From Cepaea nemoralis (taxonomy: Eukaryota; Mollusca; Gastropoda; Stylommatophora; Helicidae), in the NCBI GenBank assembly GCA_014155875.1, contig JACEFZ010013275.1, positions 237,816-301,815 on the forward strand: a stretch of DNA of 64,000 nucleotides, in the 5' to 3' direction. Under the pieces are notes generated by a model. It made no database searches and was not told the DNA's origin. It was given only the letters and a program-made list of their open reading frames with translations. Each line of letters begins with the position of its first letter. Position 1 is the stretch's first letter. Both the position numbers and the translations under genes were made by a program. Below are positions 35,323-47,300 of this stretch, piece by piece.

Positions 35323-38300
35323 TGCCTGCATGTCAGTAAAGGAATGTCAACATCCTCATTGATGATAAAAGAAATAGTGATAACCCTTGTCCACACACCC
35401 AGGTGCATTGAGTGTGCAGTGCTAGCTACATATTTTTGATAGATCAGTCGGTGCTCCACGGGTGCTGTGGTCAGTCTCACTGTGGCCGTCTCAGCTTGCC
35501 AGAGCATGTCCTGATACTCATGGTAGACTGGCTTGCCCGAGGAGCCCTGGTCAATTAAACAATATCCCTGCCTCGAGGAAGCTTTGACACACGACCACCA
35601 GGATCACAAGAAAGCACGCTACTGCAGCTTCCTCATTGATGATGGACTGCATTGTTCTGTCTGTCTGTCCGTCCCTCCGTCCATCCGTCCGTCCCTCCGT
35701 CCTCTCCCTCCCTCCCTTTCGTTTGTATATTTAATGTGTGTGAAGATCTTTTATGTGGGCATGGCATTACTGTGGAGGTTATATGAAAGCACACTCATCT
35801 CCTACCATGAAGGTCCACAGTTCAATCTACTTTCATGCATCTACCGAACCTGGACTCAGCAAATAAATCAGTATCTGAATAATTATGCAGTAATAACAAA
35901 AAGACTCATCCACTTCTACACTTCAGGGTACAAGATGGTACTATAAATGGAAATAATATGTATCATTCCCTGGTAGTGGCAGGATCTGTTCTCACAACTC
36001 TGGGGTCAACCCAGCTTGATAAATTGGGCATTGGGAAACTAGCTAAAGTCATTATCATTGGATGTCAGAAAGAGAGTACTGAAGTGTTATATAGAACCTG
36101 TTTTACTGTATGGCAGTGAACCATGGATATGAATGAACAAATTATGTAGAGCTTGGAAGCAACAAAATTGGCTCCTTAGATGAATGTTGCAAATACTTCA
36201 TACTGCCAGAGTAACTAACAACCATTTCCTGGAAGATGGTAATGAAAATTATATTCTCTTTCTTTCTTTTGTCCTTCACTGCCCTTTGTCATTAGGCGTC
36301 ACAGGCTTGTTTATAATTAGTTTCCATACTAGGGCTCGCTTGGAAGGCTGAGATGTGGGTTTTTATGGGGTTGATGACTTCGTCAATCCATCTTTTTCAT
36401 GGTCTTCCCCTGCCTCTTGATGTTTCCATTTCATGTTGTATACTCTTGCTGCTGGTGACATTGGGTTCATTCTCACTAGATGGCAGAACCAGTATCTTTG
36501 GTCACATTTCTAAGTTCTTGTATAATGTCTAGATCTGCCATATATGTACATTTAAATCCCCTGCCGGTTCTGCTGGACCTGCCATAGTTTCATCCTTAAA
36601 TGAACACAATATATGAAATAGACAAAAAAGCATTCTTTGGTCATGTAGTGAGAAGAGAGACATTGGAGAAGATCGTGACAACCGGAAAGGTCAATGGGAG
36701 AAGACGACCGGAAAGGTCAGTGGGAGAAAAGGCAGAGGCAGACAAAGGAAAAGATGCCAGATGGGACTGAGATGGTGACATGGAGGATTGTTGTGATCTA
36801 GAATATTGTGGACTGAAATCTGAGGAGAGACAATGCTCATGTCAGCTGGCAGGACACATGATGATATGATTATATTCTTAATATTCTCCACAAGAAATAC
36901 ATCAACACTGACTACAGCTGTCCCACAATTTCATTACTCAACTCATTATTATCAAATTGAGCTATCATCTTTGCTTACTGGGTAAGTTCATTATTGCTGC
37001 TGCTTGACCAAAATGTCTTTCATCCCATCCCGAGCACGGCTGTTGTCTCACCCTTGTCATTGAAGCCAGCAGTTTCATAGAGATTAATACATTTGGTAGT
37101 TTGATGTAACAATTTTGAAACATCACCCTTTATAGTCCCTGGCATGTGACATTGGTGATCATGTCTGTTCACAGCCCTCTGTCTCGAGTGCTGCCAATAA
37201 TTTCTGATACTGATGTTCCTCCATGCCATGATGTCAAACTGTCCAGCATCTTCTCTCTTGGTTTCTCTTACCTGTCCTTCCCTTTCCTTCCCTCTAACTT
37301 TTCCCATTGTAATGACATACTACAGCTTTCCCTTTCTCATGGTGTGCCCATAGAATGTGCATTACTTTCTTCTGTGCCATTATCCAGTTCTCTTTGTGAG
37401 TGATATCTTTATTGCTCTTTTCTATTCATCAACAATGTTCTTATCATTCTTCTGTAAAACCACATATTCTCAGCATACACATAATTCTTTCCATGTTGAT
37501 AAACATCACACACATTAAAATGTGTAATAGTTATTCCTGTTTTGTTTGGCTTCAGTAATGTGTCTCAGGGACGTGGCTGCCAACAACTAGCTTATCTGGA
37601 CATCTCCTGGTGTCGGAACGTGACCAACGAGGGGGTTATAGCCCTGGCCGAGGGGTGTCCACTAATCAACACATTCTTTTGTCGAGGCTGTACACAGGTA
37701 ATAATAGTTAGGAACCCCCTTTTACGCCACAAAGTGTATTACATGTGTGATGCTCACCTCATATCTTTAGACAATCGACGGGTGATGTTATCGGTATTTC
37801 ATTGGCTGCCTTGAATTCCCAGCAGATGTCTTGGTAGCCATGTGTAGGTTGGGTTGATCTGGAAACCCCGGTCAGTGATAAAACATCCCTATCTGGAAAG
37901 AGATTTGAATACATGGCTACTGGCTATCAGGCCAGGGTGGTAGCCACTGTGCCACCGCAGCTTTCATGTTCGGGTAGATCCCTGTTTAATGTGGGGTTGT
38001 TATCTTTGTTGTGTTCTCCACACAGTAGCACACACACATGATCATGTAGTAGATGCTGTCTTGTGGGGCGGGTGGTGGAGTAGTAATGGGAATTTGGAGT
38101 AATAGTGGAGTGGAATAACATAAAAGAATGAAAGAATTGTTGTAGCATAAATAATATTAGAGTTGTATAAGAGTGGCATGGAATATCAGTGGACATCAGC
38201 ACTATAATGGACTGCTCCACCATACAATCTGGATTTTGAAAATTAACGTCTTAAAAGTCGAGAAGATCGACTTCATTGCACTGAGTTTTATCCCATATGG

Positions 38301-41300
38301 CTCTGTCTCTTTCTGCAGGCCAGCCTGCATAAACATCGCACAAAGCACAAACTCCATAGCTCCAGCAACGACCCCCAGGATCCTCCAAGAAAAATGCACT
38401 CGTGAACTGAGAGGCGTATAGCCCAGAATCGAACCCACAACCTTTAGAGTGAGAGGCAGATGGCTTGACCACTTCGCCACAGAGACTCCCTTTAAAAGTT
38501 GATCAAGGGCAGAAGAATAAGAAGGACTGACTGACTCCATCCAGATGCAAAAATTATTATATGATGAATGAGTTAATTAAAGGAATTAATACATTAGTTT
38601 ATGGAACATATACAATGATAATAGAAACTACAGCTGCATTAGAGAGTTGAGTTGAGTTGAATAACAGCACCTGGGACATTCACGTATGTGCTCTGTCCTC
38701 ATCTTCAACAGCCAGTGAAGAGTCCCTATATTAATGGTACCAGTAGCAGTCTGATATATGTCCATGAGGCCTCTCCTCGGAGTTTTGAGTGTCAGCCAGA
38801 TCCTCTGGTTACTCCCTGCAGCACCATTCTTTCCAAGCTGTGATGATCCACCCTTTCTTCTGCACTAGACACACAATTCCAAATAGCCTCGACCACATAT
38901 GCCTTATCATGCACCATACCACACTTTTATTTGAATCTTTACTCTTTTCTAGAAAGGAATTAAACTGCATTGTCAACGTCAGCTAAGCAAACCATTAGAC
39001 CAAAAGTGCAATTAGAAACCAGAAGATTCCTTCTAGTGGCTTCTTTAGTCTCAAAATACATCACTCATGTTGTGTTACACTTGCCTAAGGTTTTCATCCC
39101 AGTTTGGTTGTTTTCCATTGTAAAAGGAAGTATGGGGTTGGTTTCCTTAATGATACAGTTGATTATATGGATAATCTCTGACTAAGACAAGGAGGAATAT
39201 TCTGCTGACCCCATGGTTTCTGCATCTATGTATTCACGCAATCCCCTCTAAATATTAACATATATATTTATAGATCTATAGAAGACAAGGAACAACACAC
39301 TTGTAACTTCAAAAAAGAAATGCACATATATAATATCAGTCTGGTAATAGTTACAGGGTCGGCTTCGTGGATTAGAGGTTATGACTTTTCTCCGTAATCT
39401 CGTATACTCTCGTCAGGTAACGTGATGACGGTTCAAATCAGCAGTGGTTCGAATCGCATTGGTAACTTACGGGGTATGTGAGCCGGCCGCTCAGAAAGCA
39501 ATGGCAAACTACTGAGCGTAATCTTGCCAAGAGATCAACATACAGCTGAAAGATGCTGGTGTTGACAGCTAAGTCCTATAAAGGATATGCTAAAAAAAAA
39601 AAATAGTTACAGGAATGGAACACCTACAGATGATGAATACCACTCTACAGAAATCGGAATAGTGTCAATCTGTCCAGCCAACTATTCAGGCTGAATGGAG
39701 GGAATATCTCATCATGGGTAATGCTCAGTCGGAGTACATAAGTCTGGAGTCAGCTGTTGGTTCATCTGATTGGAACTGACTTCCTCCTCCGGGTTGAATA
39801 CTGGAATGTAGACAATACACTTCGGACCAGCAAGATTGTCACTAATAAATCATCAAAGACTCCACCCAACTGTAGAGTAACATTTGCTAACAAGAGTAAA
39901 TTGTCTTAACACTCCAGCTCTGTAGCCGAAACATTCTTTCTTACTAAAACACCACTTGAAGAATTCAGATTATCAGATTCTGTCTTATTAAGTTCTCAAC
40001 AATTGTTCATCAAGACCATAAGCACTTGATAATATACACAACAGCATATCCTCCTGGCTGAGGACTAATAGAACAAAAGCAAGCTGTATCCATTTTACAA
40101 GGTCACACACACTAAAAATAATCTCTTCTTGAAATAATTCATGTTGGCTAATGAAGCCATGAAAGTGACTTCTCCACAGGTCAGATTGCTATTTCACATT
40201 CACCAACTGGATAGTTCAAACAACCTTGCCATATTCTTGTATTCTTAGTTGGTGTATCCGCCATTTTGGAGTACCACACATTCTTTCTGCCGTCACTCAC
40301 AAAAAGGGAGACCCTGAAATAGACAACATGGTGAAAGTGACCTGCTCTACTCACAGTTGCACATACATTGGGCTGAGCAGGCATACCATCAGAACAGAAT
40401 GTCATCAATATACATTCACTATGTGATCCTGTTCGGCTTGGCTGGCAGACTTGAGCAGGCTAGAAGAACATCTAACAAGAGGCTCAAGTGAAAAACACCA
40501 TCTTGAAGGAACATCATCTCAGCTTGTAAAGGCCCAGGTTGTCGAGGAGACTCTTGACATCTGGAACCCCTTCATACAAGAAACCATTCTTTCCCATTCA
40601 CTTCATTCATCCTTGTTTTTTGTCCACACAAACTTATTGTTCAAGTCTCATGGCTGTTGGGACTTTGAACGTCCTTCCGACGTCTTGGTAGAACACTCAC
40701 CTGTTCAGTGTTCTGTTGAATAGGTGTAACCTTCCCACTAGAAGAACCCCCTTAATTTTAATCACAAAATTCCCCCTCTCTATACATGATCATCACCAGG
40801 TAGAAGAGAGAGTGTCTTTGTCGTTACATGTTTCCTTTCCCCATGTAGAAGGTGATTGGTTATTTAGGAGCCCGTTCATTAACCCCTTAAGAAGTTAATG
40901 TTAATTGAATGGCTCCTCTGATCCCAAGGGAGCTGTGTTAGAATAATAATAAAGTATTTAGGATTCCTTTTATTAGCCTTTCTCTTAAGAAGTTAATGTA
41001 GAATGAAAGGTTCCTCTGCTCCTAAGTTAGCTGCATCAAGTTAATCATAAAGTAAGGCACCAGATAATTGTAAAAGTATAGACAGTGCCTTTGCTCCTCC
41101 GGTAGTAATATTATTATAATATTCCTAGTCAGGCAATAGATAAGAATCAAGCCAAGAAGGTGCCGATGCTCATTCACGAGCTAAAGAATTATGATAGGTA
41201 CCCTACCTCACTTGATAAAAGTGGAGTGAGGAGATAGCTTATGCTCCTTCTGGAACGTCCTCAATGTATTATCAAAGTAAGTGTTCACCTATAATGTGTA

Positions 41301-44300
41301 TATTCTAATTAACCCTTTACAGGGCAGACGCTTGTCCGTTTTGTAGCCCTGAACGGGCAAGATTTTTTCAGGTTCTGTAAAAATTTCGGGTCGCGTTAGT
41401 GAAAACATCACAAACAAGGTGTTAGTCAACCGATTTTAGTTAAATAAACAACACAATGAAGGGAAAAGCATGCAGAATATGTTACTCACGTGATTGTTGC
41501 CGGTAATCCATATATGAACACAAATATTTACGAAATACGGCATGTTGTTTGTGATTTTCCGTCATCTATACGGCAATTTACAAACACATTTTCAGAATCA
41601 TAATCACTTACTTTAAAGTCCGACTCACGACTGCTAATGCAAAGTAACGCTTTGCACTGATATCTAGCTCCGATTAATAATCAACTTCGTGCCCTTTAAT
41701 GTCATTTAAATTGAACAGAGCGAAATCTCGGCTATCACTTGAAGAATCGCCGAAATCCATTTAGAAAAACAGCGTAAAACTCCCGAAAACTATCAAAACA
41801 AGTCCGTAAAAGTCCGTTCAAAGTCATTGTAGCGCGTTTACAAATGGCGGCCACGTTGTCAAGCTATGGGCGAAAGTGAAAGTAGCCGACGGAAGTGTCG
41901 GAAAGCCGAGAGATCGTGTTTTTACAATGCATAATAGTATCGGCCGGAATCGGCCGTTACGCTCGTATTTAGAGACCGGCCGGTAAAGGACGCTACGCCT
42001 TGTAAAGGGTTAAAGCATGTTTCACTATGGTTGCAGCAAAGACCTAATAGTATATTCTTAGCGAGGTTGGTTGAAGCTATTGATTGTTAAAGCTTTTAAA
42101 ATAATCAAGCTTGTAATCAGCGCAAACGCCCAAAATAACCAGTCATGTAACCTTCATTATTTATGGAAGGGATTGACCTTCTCAAGTCAAGTTCAGTGCA
42201 AGACCCGGCTTTTGTTGTTAGATCTATGGATTACCTTAAACACAATGTGTAAGCAAATAGAAAGAAAAAATACTTTATCTAGTGAACACAACACTTGGAT
42301 CCATTACATCTTTCAACTGTAGAATGCTCATTAAAGCACATAAATACAGGAAACATGGCGATGTTGTGGCTACTCTGTCAAGACGTGAACTGCGCTTCTA
42401 GATCGTCATTGCCTAATTATAATTAGCATTTCCAAACTATTTTGAGACTATTAGTGATCCATGCTTTGTGTGCTTAGATTGCAAATAGAGTTTTAAATCT
42501 CATGTATTAGTGAGTTCTATTAAGACAAGTTAATTAGCCCTCTCCTATTCTATTAATTGACAGGTGTTTAGTTGAGAGAAACTAGTCTAGCGAGAATTAC
42601 CCGATGGGTCTCCTATTATAAAAATAGTAAAGGGTTTCCCCGACTAGGTCATGAAGAAACAGATTCCCCGGTACGACAATCAAGTCAAAAGGAGAGAACC
42701 TATGGTAATTTTGCTACACCCATCAACTTGATTTCTAAAGTACAAACTTTCTAGAACTTTTAAAATATATCTTCTATCACAATAATAAGTTGAAATGCAC
42801 CCAGTTTCTCTGATTATTGATTGAACTCTCTGTTTTCTTCTTTTTCAGTATGCATGACTTATTGTGTTACATCTTAAATGGTTATAAAATAATGTATTAA
42901 TCAGTTATGGAACTGTCTCAAATTATTATGAAATAATGTTTTAATCAGTTATCGAACTGTCATAAATGGTTATAAAATAATGTTTTAATCAGTTATGGAA
43001 CTGTCTTAAATGGTTATAAAATAATGCTTTAATCATTTATGGAACTGTCATAAATGGTTATAAAATAATGTTTTAATCAGTTATGGAACTGTCTTAAATG
43101 GCTATAAAACAGTGTTTTAATCATTATGGAACTGTCTTAAATGGTTATAAAATAATGCTTTAATCATATATGGGAATCTTTTAACCAGTTATGGAACTGT
43201 CTTTAATGGCTATAAAACAGTGTTTTCAATGGTTATGAAACTGTCATAAATGGTTATAAAGCCATGTTGTAAACTGATAAAACCATTTTTCAATAAAGCC
43301 ATAACTTAAATAGCTATAAATCTAACGTTAAATTGTTGTGACAGCATGTTGTATTCCATGTTTCAGATTGGTAATGAAGGAATAGAGAAGCTAGCTTTAT
43401 GTGCAGAGAATTTAATGAAACTCAACATCCAGCATTGCTCAGTAAGTTGTTGAGTCAGCATTTGTTGAGTATCATTTAAATTAGAGGCCACTGTCATGGT
43501 TGAGTGGTTTCACATCCATCCACTGTTGTGGAAGTCCTTATTGCTGCCCCTCTGATCTTGCAGTTTGAGTATATTTGTTCCATATGTACTAGATCATTAG
43601 GTTCCTTTGCTCACTACAGACAGGTTAAGAGAGAATCTTGTGAAAGAGAGAGAGAGTGTAGTGTGTGAGAGAGTGTGTGTGTGTGAAAGAGTGTTAGAGA
43701 GTTTGTGTGCATGAAAGATAGAGAGAGAGTGTGAGAGTGTTTGAGAATGTGGGTGATAGAGAGTGTGAGAGAGAAAGAGTGCGTGTGTGAAAGAGAGAGT
43801 GAGTGTTGAGAGTGAGTGTGTGTGTGAAAGAGAGTGTGAGAGAGTGTGTTTTGTGAGAGAAAGTGTGTGTGCATGTATGATAGAGAGCATGTGTGTTTGA
43901 GAGAGCATTTGTGTTTGAGAGAGAGAGTGTGTGTATGAGAGAGTGTTTTGTGAGAAAAAATCTGTGTGTGAGGGAGACAATGTGTGTGTCTTTGAGACAG
44001 ATTGTGTGAGAGAGTGTTTTAGGATTATAAACAGAGAAGCCAAACACTGTAAGTTGCTCTGTATGAAGAGCTTAGAAGCAACAAAGATGCGGTTTCTGAG
44101 GCGAATGCTGCGAATACCTTGGACTGCCCGAGTAACTAACTGTGATTACCTGAAAGAGGCTAATGAAACTAGAATATTATATAAGAAAGAGACAAACAAT
44201 ACTCTTTGGTGATATAATGAGAAGAGAGGCGTTGGAAAACATTGTGACAGCTGAAAAGATCAGTGGCAAAAAGAGGGAGACCTAAAGAAATTGTGCTGGA

Positions 44301-47300
44301 TGGATTGAGAAAATGGCATAGAGGAATATCAGCAGAGTTGATCCAAAACCCAGGGACTGAGATCTGTGGAGAGACATGGATGGATGCCTAAACCACCTAC
44401 TGCAGGGCACATGATGATGATGGTAGTCTAAAATGGGCAGCCAACCATGAGCAAATCTAAAGATGAAGAAACAAGAATAACCCAGCCAACTAAGAGGAAA
44501 GGAATCTCTTCTAAAAGAGGTATGGCGTGATGTGGAGAAAGCCACATGGAACCCTGAAGAAGAGAACTTCCGGTCCAATATGGCGATAGGCTGTTGAGCA
44601 GTTAAGGCCTCTAGAATTGTTTTGCTTCTGGCTATGGCTTGCTTACGTATGTTCCTCATGTTGGACTGGTAGTACATGGCTCCCTCGCCCAGCTACTGAG
44701 TTGAGCGCTTGGAGCAACACTGTGAGCTGTGGATTTCGTGTGGAGTGCTTTTACATCTGTCCGTAGTTGTTTATATTGTGAACTGCATGTTCAGAAAATG
44801 GCGGCTGCCAGTTGCTGAACTAGCTTGTTTTGCTTTATGCAGTAATGTGTGTGAAGCTGCTGCTTTTCTAGTGACTGCCGCTTCCATTGACGATGAACTG
44901 TAATTTTTTTATTCTGGCGGTGGCCTTATGCACGTACTTACTTGTGCATACTATTGGTTTGGCGGTACTGCTGTTTGTTCCAATTTTCACATGAGGCAGT
45001 GAGGAACATTTTGTGTGATATTCACTGGCACAGGAACGGAGCATTATAGGGGTGACCCTTTGCCGTGAAGTTGGAAACGCGTTAATGAGTAATGACTAGA
45101 AGAGAAGTAGTTAAAAGTTACATATCCTTTACAGGACATTACAGTCAACGCAAGCGTTTTCTGCTGTAATGATCTCTTGACAAGTTTACGTTCAGTAGTT
45201 TGCCATTGCTTTCTGAACGACCGTCACCCATACCATTTCGTAAAAATCCAACGCAACGCGGTCTGCTGCCAAATCACACGCAGCTGTGTTTCTAACGCAG
45301 TATGCGGGATCACGAACCGCATCCATAACACCTTCACCATGGAACTGGCAGAAGAGAAGTAGAGACAGGAATAAATAATGAGGGAGGACATGGGTAGAGC
45401 TGCATGGGATAACTAAGGACAGGGAGGCTTGGAGTGAGCTGGGTGAGGGAGGACATGGGTGGAGCTGCATGGGATAACTAAGGACAGGGAGGCTTGGAGT
45501 GAGCTGGGTGAGGGAGGACATGGGTGGAGCTGCATGGGATAACTAAGGACAGGGAGGCTTGGAGTGAGCTGGGTGAGGGAGGACATGGGTGGAGCTGCAT
45601 GGGATAACTAAGGACAGGGAGGCTTGGAGTAAGCTGGGTGAGGGCCAATGCCCCAATGGGGGATGGAGGGTGAAAGAAGGAGATATATTATATTGATGCC
45701 ATAGTGATCTTTCTGTGTTCCTCAGAGTATTACAGATGAAGCCATTGCTACAATAGGTCTCAAGTGCCCAGGTTTAACCTTGTTGTGTGCATCCATGTGT
45801 GTCCGCCTTACAGATGCCAGTCTTGTAGCTCTGGGTCAGGGATGTCCTGAGCTGAGGTAGGTTTGCCCAGGCATCACATCTTGTCAGACAGGCACCTGAT
45901 GGCTTTGTTTTTGTTAACACATTAAGTGGTGTGTGTTGGGCGACAATAGTATGACCTGGTTTATGTGAAGATGAATTTGTTCACGCCCTAATGGCACCAG
46001 CATGGTGGGAAATGAGCAGGCTGGGTTTGCACCCCTTCGTGGGTTATTGGTGCATGATAAGTCAGATTGATTGATTGATTGATTGATTGATTTAGGAACC
46101 GACATCACAGCATTCGGGGCATTCCCATAAGCGCTCCATCCCCATCCTCAGCAGCCAGCGAAGAGTTCCAACACTAATAGTTCCAGTCGCAATCTGATTA
46201 TATGTCCGTCTCGCCTTTCCTCTGAGCTTCGAGCGTCGGCCAGATCCCCTCGTCACACCTCGCTGCCTCATTCTTACCAGACCATGGTGATCCATTTGCT
46301 CCTGCGAGGTGTACACCCAGGGGTGTGCTCGAGGTGTGCTCCCACAAGGCCGCAACCACATTTGCCTTGTCATGCATCAATACTCCACCAGGTTTTGCAG
46401 AGCCAGCCAATCTGTCCGCCTGTTCATTCCCCAGCACACCGGCATGCCCCGGAGAAAAGATCGGGATGATGCTTGCCACCCTTGACCTCCGAAGCAAAGC
46501 AAGCCACTCTGCACGAAGCCTGCCTGTCCTCACCCTCCTCAGCATGCTTTCTGATAAGTCAGATGTGATCGGGGTCCTTTAGAATCTGTGTCTATGGTGC
46601 AGAAGAACAGGTAGATCATCACAACCTGGAGAGAATGGTGCTGCTGGGAGTGACCAGAGGAACTGACCAACACTCAGGACTCAGAGGGAAGGCTAGACAG
46701 ACATATAATCAGACAGGTACCGGTACCATTAATATTGGGACTCTTTGCTGGCTGTTGTAGATAAGGACGGAGCGCTTATGGGAATGTCTCGAGAGCTGTG
46801 ATATCAGTTCTTGACTCAACTTAACTCAAATCAAATCATCCGTCAAGTGGCAAGTGGTCTACGAACGAACGAACAAACTTTATTTTCAAAGGGTAACAAA
46901 TTGGGCATGCAGGCCTGTCTTACATTCGGCCCTTCCTATCACTCATCTTTCATTCATCAGTTGTGCATGTTACATTCACATAGGAAAAAAGAAAATATTG
47001 TCAAATGGGTTTTGTAAACATGAACAATGTAAAATTGTAAAACACAAACAACATAAACTACAAAATTTTGTGGCTAGCATTATATTAATCAAATCGCCAT
47101 CAAGTGGCAAGTAGTCTACAAAAATATGTGGCTAGCATTATATTAATCAAATCACCCATAAAGTGGCAAGTGGTCTACAAAAATATATGGCTAGCATTAT
47201 ATTAATCAAATCACCCATCAAGTGGTGATTAATCTACACAAATATGTGACTAGCATTATATTAGTCACACATCAAGTGGCGAGTGGTCTGCAAAAATACG

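Noticed and set aside
40226..40560. Penelope-like GIY-YIG nuclease
   Set aside because: Only a short YIG-like stretch with surrounding stops. Kept as a weak note only.
43597..44047. Minus-strand frames rich in SLSHTHT
   Set aside because: GT/GA low-complexity tract.
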